Below, one piece after another: positions 13,485 to 26,055 of a stretch of 64,000 bases of DNA. The notes below the pieces were generated by a model. The model searched no databases and was not told the origin of the DNA. It saw only the letters and a program-made list of their open reading frames with translations. Source of the DNA: Allodiplogaster sudhausi (Eukaryota; Nematoda; Chromadorea; Rhabditida; Diplogasteridae); assembly GCA_945643635.1 (NCBI GenBank), contig CALZFC010000129.1, positions 204,501 to 268,500 of the forward strand, given 5' to 3'. Both the position numbers and the translations under genes were made by a program. Within the stretch, counting starts at the first letter, position 1; each line of letters starts with the position of its first letter.

Positions 13485-13785
13485 TCATTGGTAGTAAAGC
13501 TCGAAGTTGAATCCGTCGTGAATTTCGTAGTCTTGGAGAGTGATGTGGTCTTTGTAGATCGTGTACCACTTCTTCAGCACAATCTTCTCGTGCCTTAAAA
13601 GTACACAAACATTAGCGTCGATCCATTCGCTCTTAAATAAGAATTAAATAATGCTAAGCATAGCTAAGCAACCTCGTTCCTGTTTGAAGAGCGATGAGCT
13701 TCTTGAGGTCGCCGATGGTGTCCTGCGGGTTGCACTTGATGCGGACCTTCTTGCCAAGTCGGTCATTCACGGTGATTTCAATCAT
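13485..13785 (-). CDS. UBL5: Ubiquitin-like protein 5 (UBL5/Hub1)
   Basis: Small ubiquitin-fold protein that binds spliceosomal partners and modifies 5' splice-site use; it lacks the C-terminal di-glycine. Two exons, 13785-13673 and 13593-13485, join in phase (AG|G gives Arg) to 73 codons plus stop, exactly the length of human UBL5. The N-terminus reads [19 protein letters not shown] and the C-terminus [20 protein letters not shown] followed by DYEIHDGF and a terminal LYYQ. The terminal YYQ in place of GG is diagnostic. A splice acceptor (TTTATTTGACAG) ends 13 bases before the ATG. It sits 449 bp from TAK1 and 460 bp from V-ATPase G on the same strand. Confidence 0.97.
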
Positions 13786-14047
13786 CTCGCGTAGTCTGCC
13801 TGTCAAATAAATAAACGCTTGATCATTTCGAAATGGTCGTATACCTCACTGCCAGGGGAACCCCCGCCCACTCGTTGCCCAGTGTTGAGCAACACCTCAC
13901 GTGCATGTGAACATTGAAGTAACCACTCAAGATACGTGTTAATTACTGCAGTATTTAATGAGAGGGAAGAGCACCTTCTTCTCAGTAGCTTCCATCGGCC
14001 GGAGTCAGAACCACACACAAATATTCCCATAACGCCTGCATATATTC

Positions 14048-14053
14048 TTTATT
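14048..14053 (-). promoter_or_regulatory. Possible polyadenylation signal AATAAA
   Basis: AATAAA on the minus strand, 192 bases after the V-ATPase subunit G stop. This would place the mRNA end in the gap before UBL5. Short motif, so weak evidence on its own. Confidence 0.35.
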
Positions 14054-14244
14054 CGCTAAATATGTGATAATACAAAACATGTTTAACTCAAGCGCTACGT
14101 GTCGATGATTAAATAAGTCTAATTGAAAGGGAAGACCAACAAGGAATGTAATGAGTACATACAACTAATATGAGGCGTCTTCAGCTTCGACTGTTCCAAG
14201 CAAAAACAGAAAGAAAACGACAGAATAAACGTAAGGCCAAAAGT

Positions 14245-14745
14245 TTACGAAGTGAACTCTCCGTGAAGCTTCTTCTGGAGGATGAGATTGTGATGAAGCT
14301 CGGGCTTGATGTCACAAACAAGCTGGAGAAGTCGAACAATCACCTGCAAAAGAAATGTAATGGGAAATGAACTAAAGGGACGAGAACGAAAGCACAACAG
14401 TGAGAATGAGTACCTGTTGCTTGTTCTGGGCGACGTTTCTCTTCATCTCCTCGATCTGCTGCTGAGTGTCCCTTTTGATCTTCGCATCAATGTCTTCCTT
14501 TGTTCCAAGGTGCTGGTCCTCGTACTCCTTGAAGGCCCTCTCGCGTTCCTGCAAGCAGTCACTTCCTCTCCCTTCTCGTTCTCCCTCCCCCAACCAACCG
14601 CCTTGTACTTGTCGACCTCAGCCTGCGCCTCCTTCTTAGCCTGCTTCAGTCTCTGGGCCTTTCTCTTGCGGGCGTCGTTGATCTTCTCTGCTGCCCTCTT
14701 CTCGGCTGCCAGGAGCTGCTGAATCCCCTGTGTCTGGGAAGCCAT
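14245..14745 (-). CDS. ATP6V1G / vha-10: V-type proton ATPase subunit G
   Basis: Peripheral-stalk subunit of the V1 sector. With subunit E it forms the stator that resists rotation while ATP hydrolysis drives proton pumping into organelles. Three exons: 14745-14599, 14548-14414 and 14343-14245, giving 126 aa with all junctions in phase. The start [20 protein letters not shown] is nearly identical to the conserved family N-terminus. The middle is a charged helix ([20 protein letters not shown], then [13 protein letters not shown]). The end [11 protein letters not shown] matches the family's VCDIRPEIHEN. The acceptor CACTTTCAG ends 12 bases before the ATG. The first intron is 50 bp with donor GTTGGT. 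Confidence 0.97.
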
Positions 14746-15171
14746 CTCCACCGAGTCCTGAAAGTGCTAATACACAACAAACAGCTGCCGGAAATAAAAT
14801 AAAATAAAAATTATACCGAAAGCAGAAAAATAACAAGCGGCTTCTAACCGCGATATTCCAGACAAAACTTCACTGCTGTGATAGAGCTCTTTACTTCATC
14901 ACAAATGCATCTGAACAGCGAGGCTATGCAATGTACAACCGATTATAATTAGCAATCAATAAACCCTTTTTTGACTTTCAAACGGTCTAAAAGATATGTA
15001 ACGAGACTTCCTTTTCACAATTCTCTGTCTGTGACCCGCTTGGAAAGATTATTCAAGGAGTGAACCTCATTCATCTATCACCATACAATAAATACTATAC
15101 ATAGGAAGTCCCAACCCATGACTCAATAATTTTAGCAGAAAACTCTCAATGATTGGTATAATAATGGAATG

Positions 15172-18100
15172 CTATGTGGCACAGACAACTACAAGAGCAG
15201 CGGGGAGAAGGAGGGGGCGGGGCATCTCCTCCCCCTCCACCAGAACAGTCGCCACCATCTGAGAACCAAGTACATCGTAAGTCGATGGTTGGGCCACGCG
15301 CACTCCGAAGCAGACTGGAACCGCGACGCGAGCCGCGAGGCGTCTTCGAGTGACTGGGCGAGCCAGCCACCATTGCTGTCGGCTTGACCATTCGCGGGCC
15401 TGACAAAATTCACTCTTGATCATCCAGTCTGATCAACGGAACGTTCAAACGCATCAAAACTCTATATGGGCACAAAATTTCACAATATTAAAGATAGAAC
15501 GAAAATGAAAGAACCCGCGGACGCAAAGAAATTTCCACGCTGCAATCCCGATCAAGAATATCTTCGTTCCGGAAAAAAACAGTAACGCCGAATTCGCAAA
15601 TGCTAAAAAAAAAATCAAATAGGCATCCCTCATAAATAGATCAACTAAAGGGTAAATAAGTAACATAACTAAAAATAAATATTAAAAAAAACTCATACAA
15701 AAATAACCTCTTCTTCCCGAAGTCATGAACTACAGGAGAAATGTCTTGAACGGAGACAGAGAGAGGAGCGGCAGAAGAGGAGAGAGAATCAGACGGAAAA
15801 GGAGGTGGGAGAGGAGATGCGAGGAGGCGACTCCGGGTATGCTCGAATTCAGTTTGGTGGGAGATCTTCAGACCCCCCTCCCCTCCCACAAATTCGCTTA
15901 CGAAGGACTCTCCCTTCACTGCCATTGTCTGCAAGTGGAGCGATAAAGAGTCATCGAGAAAAGAGAATATCAATGAGCATTGTAAAAGCCAACCTGTCCA
16001 TCGTTATCCACGATTCTTGCACTCCAGAGGATAGAAATGACCAATGTTCTCTTGTTGGAATCGATCTTTTCTCCCCCACCAGGAATAAAGAGAGGCAGCG
16101 TGAACACTTCAGCGTCGATTCCTTCGCTGTCCTTGGCTGGAAAGTGAATGGAGGGAGAGCCATCCCCGTCATGGATGCAGAAGCAAAGCCGCTGTCGCTG
16201 GCCGCTTTCCAGTAGAACTGGAAAAATACGCTCATTTCATTACTACTCTATGAAAGTCAGAATCACTATACTTTTAAACATTGCAATTCACTCATAGATG
16301 TGCCGACACAACATCCTCGTCAACGTTTCCATACGAATCACACAATTTCTTCTAACAGAACTCCCCGCAGCACAATTTTTCAGAGCCTTCCTAATAGAGC
16401 GAGGAGTAAAAAAATTTTTCAGCAATAACAGTGGTTGTATTGAAAGAAATGCGATACCTATACTCAAAATCGAATCTAACCGTTAGAAGGAGCGAGCAAG
16501 GGGTGAAGGGCGATGGGCGATCCAGCCTCTGTGAGAGATGAACCACTCCGGCTGACGAGCTTTCCACGGATACACGAGATTTCCACTTGGGCCAAGGCAG
16601 ACAATGAGGGATTCAGACAATTACGCAGACACAGCGATACCACATTCGCATCCGAATCTGGAAAAAGAGGCATATAGAGAGGGACAGAAAAACGAGAGAG
16701 CGCGAGAAAGATAGAGGGACAGAGAGAGAGAGAAAGAGAGGCACCGTGAACTGCGAGATTAGCCTCTAGCAGTTGCTGGACGGAGAATCGGAGATGACGT
16801 CTCCATTCACGGAGAGTTCCGTTCTCTCCGCGATATAGAAGAAGGAGGGAAACTCCCTGCACTCCACTCTCACGAGAAGCGCGGATCGCCACGCGAACCC
16901 TACAAGAATGCAGTTGAGAGGGAGATGGTAGAATGGAAGAAATGAAGGAAGAACCTGATACTCTGGCCTAGTTGAAGCTGTCCATGGGAGTGGACACGGA
17001 AGACAGGGAGTCCATTTCGAGAGAAGGTCTTCAGGAGAGGCCGAACTCCCTCTCCACTCTCCCTCACCTCACTCACACTCACACAGTCCACACCGTCAGT
17101 TGACAGAGCCAACTCTGATACTCTTTCAGTTCCTCGGTTTGTGATCTCCAGGTTCAAACAGATCTTCTGAAAAGCAAAGGAATGAGACGGCTGAAACCAT
17201 TTGTCATCCTTGAACCTGCTGAGAGAATACAGATAGTGAGGGTTCCTTCTCGAGTTCAATGTCTAAGAGAGGCCAAGCAGAAGGAGCAACACGCGCTTTC
17301 AATCTTTCATCCACTGCATATTCGACAGACTTCATCTGTAACCGCGGTATTTGAATGCTTGTCATGGCCACGTCCCTCAGACGATGCCAAAAGTGAACTG
17401 AAGTGAACCCGGAACTGGCCTGCTTCGCCGTCTTATTCAGACGCTTTCCTTTTATTGACAGTGGAAGTTCACAGGAAACAGGAGCTGATCCATCAGAAGA
17501 GTCCAGGAGAAAGCGAATGGAAGAGACCCGGAAGAAATCGATCTGCTTGCCTGGCACCACCCACAACTCGAGTGACTGGTCTTCCTTGGCTGCCAACTCC
17601 AAGACTTCCATATGAGAAATGTCAATGGAGGAAGAGGAGTCGGCAGTCTCTCCCTCCTTCAGGCGAATCTCACTCAGGCCGAGGTGTAGGTCCCTCAAAA
17701 TCACCCGCAAAGGGAGGGGATTGCGCAGTTCAACCTAAAAAAAAGAAAAAGAAACATCGCGGACTATTTGATTAGTGTTCAACAGACTTCAAGCACAAAA
17801 CAGGTCGATTAAAATGCAAACCTGAACTCGGAATCGCTCCTCTGAAGGCGTTTCCTGTATCTTTTCATTCTCGGTCCCGTCGTCACTGAGGAGATGGACG
17901 GGGCGGAAGGGAGCAGAAGGGGCTGCAATGTCAACACAATTGGATTACCATTCATTTCTGTTTCATACAAACAATCGCTCTCCTAAATGACAGCCATAGG
18001 ATACTAACCCGAAAAGGCTTGGAAAGCCGCCCTGGCGAGTTCGTTCCATTCTGCATGCCCCGAGTAGTGGTTGGCTTCGCAGATGAGAGGGCGCTCTCCA

Positions 18101-21100
18101 CGGATGACTCGGATGTTGTGGAGAGAGAAAGAAGGGAGAGGGGCACCCCCCTCCGCCCCCTCCAAGGCCCTCCGGCGCGTTCTTACATACAGCGAGAGAT
18201 ATGCCGCAGCCTTCTCAACCTCGAGCTGCCCTCCCCTCTGGAGGAGTACGTTGGCGCATTCGAAGGCCAGGCGGGCATCCGCACTTCCCGCTGCCAGAAG
18301 AGAAGACACGTGCTCCTGCCAATCACGAATGAAAAGGGAACTCTTCTTGGCTGACCCACCTCTGCATGAGTCCACTCTTTGCCGGAGTATTCTCGGAAGA
18401 CATTCTCGTAAGCAGCGAGCGAGAGAGCGGAGAGCCCGGCCTTGCCGAATCGGTGGCCAGCCAGCATACGGTAGAAGGCAGTCTTACGGTAGAGGCCGGC
18501 ACGGGAGAAACACTCGGCCGCCTCCCACTCGCACACACCCACGCACATGTCGTTATCCTGCAGGGGGTGAGATTGCAATGAGAAGGAGGAAGATGAGATT
18601 GACTATGGAAGCAAGCTTCGCGAGCTGGAGGGCCGCGTCAGTGAATCTCTGGAGATGTAGAAAGATTGATGACGTGTTACGGGCACATCTCAGGAGACTC
18701 GGCCAGCGACTGAAGACAAAATGGAATGGAGAGGAAGTGCAGGGATTCCCACTCACGCTCCGTTGAATAGCAGAATGGAGAGCGAATTCTCGAGGTAGTG
18801 GACGGGGAACTGTTTAGATGTCAGCTCTTTGTTGTCAAGTCGAAGACTCAAGGCTGACATCTCCTGCAGGGGAGTGTGGTGAACGTGGCCAAGAAGATAA
18901 CACTAACCAGAGCCATGGAATGGTGTAGCCAGGCCTGGTCAGCTTGGAACTCCTTCTTCACGGCCTGGAACTGCTGGTGGGCGAAGGAGAAGAGACCCGA
19001 GATGAGAGCGAGATCAGCCAGTCTTCTCCCTTGCATCTCTGCACTCTCTGCTGCATATCTGAAGGGGGATTCAAGAACAAAAATTGTAAGAGCCGAGACT
19101 AACGAAATTCGATTGGCGCCGGGATTGGACGAAGACTGCGAATTGCCAAACCATTTCCGCATTCCCGAAGTAAGAGAACGACTGATTCCCCTCCGGGTGC
19201 CCAGTTGCTCAAGAAGAGTCCGCATTAACTTCTCGAGGTGAGGAACCTAAAATTAAGATAAATTAAAACATTTTTCTAGCCGAAAACACAGTTAGACAGC
19301 TTTTCGCATTTCAACATGTCAGAGTTCAATTTTACATACCCTACATGACTTTGAGCCTTCCTGGGGACATAACAAATTATGTTTTTACTCGCCCCAACCA
19401 TGCCCTGCGGGACCCAAGCTCCCTACCCCATCCTGCTTTTTCACGCAGTCGACAGCGGCATTCATTCCCGTCAGCATATCTCTAGTCAAAAAGAACACGA
19501 ACCATACATTGTCGAGAAAAGCGTGAGAGAAGACGCGAACAGGAATCGCGGTCGCTTTGAGTTGCAACTCTTCTCTGAGGAAGAGACGGCAAGGAAGGGG
19601 AAGAGATGGCAAATGCATCAGGGGAAACTGAGGAACCAGAGAAAGAGTAGTCAGATGAGATCGTTCTGATTCCTTCCTCCGCAAATCCTCCCTTCACGAT
19701 CTGAACGAGGCTTCGCCGTATTTATCATCTTTAAAGAATGACATTATTTCTGAATACAAAGTAAAGGAATGATCAGGAAAGGAGAGAACGGACGGGCGAA
19801 GAGGGCGAAAGAGAAGAGAGGGCTTGGGCAGATGCAGGAGAGGAAGTCTTGGCGAGGAGGGAAGTGGTTGCTCGGGAAAGGCCCGCTTCCAGAAGACGAC
19901 GGAAGACAGCGTCCTCCTCCCAGATGTCATCCAGGCCATCCTCTGCTCTCTCCCCTGTCACTGACAACCGCAACTCACTGCAGTTCTCAGGGCCGTACAT
20001 TGATGACATCGATGACAACAATTCACGACCCCTGAAAGCACTCTGCTCTCAGTTAGCAAATAAGTTCGTAGTCGAAGAATAAATACTGTTCAATACAAGG
20101 ATTCATCAAAAGAAACATAGCCGAACCGTGCTTCATCGAAAGTTTCGTAAACGATGACGAAGTGCTTGAGAGTAGTAGGAGTAGTCCAGACAGGCCGGGC
20201 GCAGTGGGCTGGGGCAGTCCATCCGGCTTCTCCTGCTCCATGCTTAACTCATATAATTCACTCGACCATTCAATGACAACAGCGCAGAAGCGGCAGCAAA
20301 TGAAAGTGATAGAAGAGGGAGAGAGCAAGGCACCTCACCCACCAGAGAGCAACATTCAATTGATCTTTCGCCCTAGACCGGCAAACGCGACTTCTGCCCC
20401 ATAAACGAAAGATTGCAAACAACGGAAACGGACTAAAATTTCCTCGCAACGCTCATTCCAAACACTTTCCGAGCATTTCTACCTTTTCGGCTTTCTTAGA
20501 TTCCAACTGAAACATACACGGAACATATGAAAAGCATATATACTATCCTGTCTTGATAAAGACTTTCACTGTTTCCACTAACTAAACAATCTATCAAAAA
20601 CTGCGGCTGTCTTCAACTAAACAATGGTGATGTGAGAGAATATCTATCAGAACTATTACTTCGTTCCCTTCATTAGAGAATGAACCTGTTGAGCATGCTG
20701 TGCTTGAATAAGCTTGCTGAGTTCTCCAAGAGGATTTGCGTCCGCAGTCGACACGACAAAAATGCACGCCAGGTAACTTCGTAAGGTTTCCTATAATTGT
20801 AATTCTACGTTTGCAAATATAATACGAATCCCGTCACGGGAAATTGATTTCAGAAAATTTCAAATTAAAGCTTGAGACTTTAGAACTTTTCAAATATGAG
20901 TTCTTAAACATAATGGCGGATAGAACGCCGCTGACAAAAATAACTATCCAGGAATTCAACACGCACCAACTACTAATCGCAAAAGTGTAGAGGATTCCTA
21001 GTTCGCTCGCCGCAAAATGGCAATTAATAATTGTATCCTTATAAAGTTTAAAAATCAACATCCTCAGGTAAAACAAAGTGTAAACACCTGATCAACGGGT

Positions 21101-21534
21101 TCCGCCCAACGATGAAAGGCTTCATGAAATGACTTGAGCGCTTTCTCTGCACTCGAATTCTCGCTTAGCAAGACCTTCAAGAACGAAATAGCCCTTACCT
21201 ACCAAAGAAAACAGAACCAAATCCGAAGCAAACCTCATGCAAAACATACGGGAGAACAGTCAGCGAAAGAAGATAGCCTTCTCTTCGAAGGTCCCATATA
21301 TCTAGATAAATCTCTGCAGATTCAACGCTGCCCGTAGAGGGATCCTGTAAGCCCAGATATTGAAAACCGACCGAAGGAAATAGATTTGTTGATATAACTA
21401 ACCCTTATATCAACAGCCTGAACAGAGAAGGGAGAGAGTAGCTGAGAAAAGGTGAGGAAACCCCGCCGAGAGAGGAGGTGGTCAGCAGCGGAGGAGGAAA
21501 GGAGGGCCACGGAAGCGGGTGTTCTCTTCTCCAT
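15172..21534 (-). CDS. TRAPPC8: TRAPPC8 (Trs85 family), TRAPPIII complex subunit
   Basis: Large scaffold subunit of the TRAPPIII tethering complex, which activates Rab1 in secretory traffic and autophagy. The predicted start is MEKRTPASVALLSSSAADHL at 21534; the following LTFSQLLSPFS aligns with the human N-terminus (LSFAELLKPFS). Strong family blocks: GISRSLTSGMRKWFG near 19170, FSFAHQQFQAVKKEFQADQA near 18960, and RKTAFYRMLAGHRFGKAG near 18460, which mirrors human KYAFHMILAGHRFSKAG. Then HNIRVIRGERP, helical and beta-sandwich regions (19.2-16.9 kb), a YWKAASDSGF block near 16200, and a C-terminal exon at about 15440-15172 ending RPLLLPAALVVVCAT. Many exons; I did not fix every boundary. It lies 427 bp upstream (in + coordinates) of V-ATPase G on the same strand. 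No close acceptor precedes its ATG beyond a weak AGGAACAG. Confidence 0.88.
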
Positions 21535-22204
21535 CCTCACTGTTCCTTCACACTCTCAAGAGAACGAGACAACTCACTTAGCAATTACCAAACAAAGCTG
21601 AAAATGACGAGCAACGGAAGGCAAGTAGGGCATGCTATGGGACAATTTCATTACTTCCTGCTTTTTGTAAAGTCCACGCAAACTTTCAAATGTCTCCACA
21701 CTACTCCTTGCATCCTACAGTTTGTTTGGGGGATCAGCTATATTATATTGTGCATTTTATTTTAAAACAGCAAGGCCTTTAGTATCCATACACATGACAG
21801 ATTCGTTATTAGTAATTAACTCATCTGAAAATGTCAATTGGGGTCATCTCAAATACGATCTCATGGATTCTCTAGAAATGAATCGGTTGAAGGGAAAGCA
21901 GCTAATGAGGTGCAAGTTTTGGCTGGTCTATTCAATAGCAAGAGCATTACTTGTTATTAAAATCGTTCTTTTTGTACCACTCATTCTTTGTTCTAATGAG
22001 TCTTCCTGTCATCCCTCTTTCTTTGTATTCCTTTATAAACAATAAATTATTGAACAATATTACATCTTGGTTACCAACAGGGAAACCGGAATAGTAGTTC
22101 AGTAGTTTTGTATGCATATACATGTATATTGGAGTGCTTTTCACTGTTAAGAGGTTGAGAGAAAGGGAAAGGAGTGAAAGAGATAGAAGGAGAGAGTGAA
22201 AGAG

Positions 22205-22237
<33 letters not shown>

Positions 22238-23423
22238 TAAAGAAAGAAAGGGAGAGAGAGAGAGAGAGAGTTTGGCGTGAGATGGAATACAGTCTTTCAT
22301 ATACCTGCCGTGCTATTAATCTAAGAAGAAAACTGAAACCAGAGCTAAGTGAAATATGAACGAGCATAAATAAAAAGATCATGCAGGTTATGCACCGATT
22401 TACTATGGAAAAAGGATGAGTTCAGTCACATTTGCCCTTATCCAATGCGTATCGTGGCGTATGTTTCAAACTGCTATGACCATGAAAGGTCGCTAAAGTT
22501 TTTATCTCTGACACGAGAGAGTGAGTAAAAGTGAGAGAAGAAAACATTCTAAAAAATTTCTACTCACTTTTGCCCTCTAAGTTTTGCACACTATTTCCGC
22601 ATTTGTAAATGTGACACAACTCTCAACCAAGAACAAGTGGAATTTGAAACAAGTTCGGCCTAGTAAAATTTTTTGAAGGCAGCTCAACTTGTTTAGCCCC
22701 GACAGCTAGTCGCTTTTAAATATAATTATTTGTTTGTCCGTGCTAATGTTATAAATTTTACTTGCTCTTTCAGTCCATTTAGGCTATTGAAGTCTTCGGA
22801 GCCAAAGAAGTGAGCGGTGTAATCGCGGAAAGGATTCGAGTTCGACGGACGCTCACTGAGCACTCGGCGCGAAGGGCGCCAAGCAGGAGGCGCACGGAAG
22901 AAAGCGGTATGGGTGCAGTTATTCCATTTACCCTTTTAAGGCCAAATTCACTGCTAAACTTTGGTTCGAATTAGGTTTTGTATTATGGCTGATTAGTTTT
23001 ACTCTCCATGAAAATGTTGCTGTTTTGTGCTTCATGGTTATAAAAAGTGTTTGCAATACTTAAACCTGCTGTATTCATATGTCTATTCAGCTTGTGATAG
23101 CGATGCCCGACTCCGAGTTCGCCATTCGTGAGGACGTCATCTTCGATGGCGCGGTAACCTGCTTGGCGCCGGTGCCAGAAAGAGCAGGGACTGCGTCTGC
23201 ACTCGCCGTATAAAAAGGTGATTCTTAGATATTTTATTTAGGCTCTGTTATTTTTGTTCCTTCGTCAATTTTTGGTTATTAAGATTGTTAATCAAAGTTG
23301 AACAGCAATTTGAATGCAATCGGGGTAGGATCTAAAGACTTTCTTATTTATAGTGGCCTTCTATAAAATAATTTTTCTAAGCGAGGAACTAGAAATGTAC
23401 TGATTACGGTACTCTGTCTACAG
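21535..23423. other. Intergenic repeat-rich DNA with an unassigned GC-rich patch
   Basis: A compound (GA)n tract is at about 22197-22271. Two GC-richer patches, about 22784-22908 and 23093-23215, are bordered on the plus strand by acceptor-like (CTCTTTCAG, CTATTCAG) and donor-like (GTATGG, GTAACC) sequences. They are open in several frames on both strands. I could not assign either patch to a family. They could be lost 5' exons of the neighbouring citrate synthase copy or exons of something else. Confidence 0.4.
22197..22271. repeat. (GA)n/(GAAA) microsatellite
   Basis: GA runs broken by AAAGAAAG. Intergenic. Confidence 0.9.
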
Positions 23424-24033
23424 TGCCATTATCCTGTTTAAGGGAATACCCGTGCTGCCCTTCCCGCCCACGTCGTTCGTCTCCTGGATGCCCTTCCCGA
23501 GAATGTCCACCCCATGGCCCAGTTCACTGCTGCCGTCGCCGTTCTCAACAACGAGAGCTAGTTCGCCGATGCGTACTCGCGAGGAGTTAAGAAGGTATAC
23601 TGTAGCTGTTACACTGTTATTCGTATGACAATGAATGAGTGATTGCTTACGTGCAGACATCATACTGGGAGTACGCCTACGAGGACAGCATGGACTTGCT
23701 GGCGAAGATGCCAACCATTGCTGCCATCATCTACCGTAATCTGTACCGAGATGGTTCGGCCGTGGGAGTGATCGACCCAGCCAAGGACTGGTCTGCCAAC
23801 TTCTGCCACATGCTCGGCTACGACGACCCGCTCTTCCCTGAGCTCATGCGCCTCTACCTCGTCATCCACTTTGACCACGAGGTATACCTCTTCTGATTGG
23901 AAGGCTACGGTAGATGTACAAGTTGTGTGGATTGCAGGGAGACAACGTGTCTGCCCACACCTCTCACCTAGTCTGATCTGCCCTGTCCGACCCGTACCTC
24001 TCCTTCTCTGCTGCCATGGCGGGCCTGGCTGAT
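23424..24033 (+). pseudogene. Citrate synthase pseudogene, unprocessed, 5' and 3' truncated
   Basis: Mitochondrial citrate synthase condenses acetyl-CoA and oxaloacetate. Three exon remnants keep their splice sites: 23424-23594, 23657-23881 and 23938 to about 24033. Exon 1 reads [13 protein letters not shown] and [18 protein letters not shown]; exon 2 reads [33 protein letters not shown] and [14 protein letters not shown]; exon 3 reads [11 protein letters not shown] and [18 protein letters not shown]. These follow the family through the substrate-binding [20 protein letters not shown] block. Two in-frame stops disable it: TAG at 23559-23561 and TGA at 23976-23978 (at a normally conserved Gly). 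The homology then ends abruptly before the catalytic PLHGLANQE segment. The retained introns show this is a genomic duplicate, not a processed copy. An intact parent gene is expected elsewhere. Confidence 0.9.
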
Positions 24034-25637
24034 GTGTTGCTCTGATGTGTTGCCGCGATGATTACTGTAACGAAATCGACATACCGATCTATGTGGTGAG
24101 AGTGGAATCCCCATTCTCCGTTAAGTTTCCTCCAGGTATCCAATCAGATGGATAGACCAAGTAGACCGTTGGTGGATTACGGTACTCACCGTTCGGTTAC
24201 GGTAATGGGAACTACCAATGGATTATTCTCTGTTATTTTCCTACTTTATTTTTTCTTTTATCTAGTAATAATGCTACGTTGTCTTTGTTCGAGTATTTTT
24301 CTGTGATGTATGCACCGGTGCTTTGTTTACCGGGGCAAGAATTCTTACTTGTCGACTCGCAGAATTGAACCCACATTCTCTTTCTAGCTTACCTGTGATT
24401 TTGTACACTTATAGCCTTTGAATGCCTTATTAGCCTATTTTTCCTTTCTTACTCCTTCCGCCTCCTTTCTCCATTTGAGTAGAGGTTGTCTGCCTCTGTC
24501 ATCCATGAGTTTCTCTTCGACTCTCTTCTTCTCTTTTACACACAAGTCTACCTCCTCACATTCCATTTTTCTCTTTGTCCACTTTTATTGTTTTCAAAGT
24601 TAATATGCTTTTGGTGATAATAAAAGTGAATAAGTTACTCATGTCTCTCAACACCAATCTCTCAATACCAAATTTATAAATGTCGCGATTTGCGAGATAA
24701 TAAAAACGCTGACGATGAGCATCCTTTTCATATAGTCGACCGGGGCGCATATTTGGGAACATTTCTTCTCACACAGTAAAGTATGAGCCGTGACAATTTT
24801 AGAATATCCGAATGTTGAGTCAAAATAAGAAATTCCCAAAAAGGGGAATACAAAATGTTCCCCCTTTGAAACACCTTAATATGTTTCACTGAAATTTCAC
24901 TCAGCTCAAAATAAAATGTTCATTAACTTTTGATCAAACTGGCGTCAGTTTAATCAAGATTAATAGCACGGCTGTAGTAGTTGAGAAAAGGCAGTGCACT
25001 AAAGAGTAAAGACTCAACCAGAACAGCCCTTTCTCTTCGCAAATCAAGTCGGCCCATCGACGCGATCGCGTATCATCTTATCGTGCACATCTTAGATTGA
25101 GAGAGAGAAGAGGGAGAGAGAGAGAGAGAGAGAATCAAGATATATAATGTTCAAGAGACATGCTAGGAAAAGAGAGGAAAAGGAAAGGGAGTAAGGCAGG
25201 GGAGGGAAGAATGGGAGAAGGGAAGAAATCGGGAGGGCAACAAATGCGAGTGTTCATCGCGATTCTCGAGAAGATCCGGCAGTCTTTCCTTCTGAAGAAG
25301 CTGTGAGTGACGTGGCCGATGAATCTTCTGCTTCAGCAACGTCTTCCACTTCTCTCTTCTTCTTTTGAGAGACAGGCAATTATGGTATATTCATTTCATT
25401 TTATTTCTTTCTCATCTTTATCAAGTTTGTCAAACTTGAATTGTTTGAATGAAAGTCGCTGACATCCAGGTAAAGGTCTGAATGGGAGGAAGAGGGCGGG
25501 ACAGTCAGTGGCCTGCCCTTCCTTTATCTGCCCTTGGGGCGAATCTGGTTGCTTCGCCATTCAGGCCCCATCCTCTACTACTGCCGCCTGTCTCATGCCA
25601 CCATTCTTTTCATTCCTTCCCTTTCACTACATCCCCC

Positions 25638-25644
25638 CTCTCTC

Positions 25645-25690
<46 letters not shown>

Positions 25691-25812
25691 TCTCTCTCTA
25701 TCTCTCTGTCTTCTCCATCTGAGTTCTCTGTCCTCTACAATCTACATATTACATGCTCTCCGTACCTTTTCTATTTCGTTCTCAGAGTCCCATTCATCGC
25801 TTTTCCCCTCTT

Positions 25813-25847
<35 letters not shown>

Positions 25848-25848
25848 T
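25638..25848. repeat. (CT)n tracts
   Basis: Two CT runs, about 25638-25710 and 25818-25848, separated by a unique CT-poor segment. They create spurious Ser/Leu open frames. Confidence 0.9.
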
Positions 25849-26055
25849 TCAATATGATTACTTGCATCAAGTTTCACATTTATCACCCTAGAAAAAAAAG
25901 GGACTTAATCACAACGATTAATCTGTGATGAAACTTGATAGCCAATTTATGGTTCTCGTTTGCATTTTACTTTAGCTCTTTGTGAATGATCAATTCTTTA
26001 CTCCTTCTTTCCCTTCTTTCTCACCTTGAGCTCAGTCGTGTAATTGATGCGCAGT

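Noticed and set aside
25482..25928. Ser/Leu-rich frames, including a GLNGRKRAGQ segment followed by Cys residues that looks like a processed peptide
   Set aside because: The dibasic motif lies in a frame with no phase-matched upstream exon, and the rest is CT repeat. Evidence is too thin for a peptide gene.
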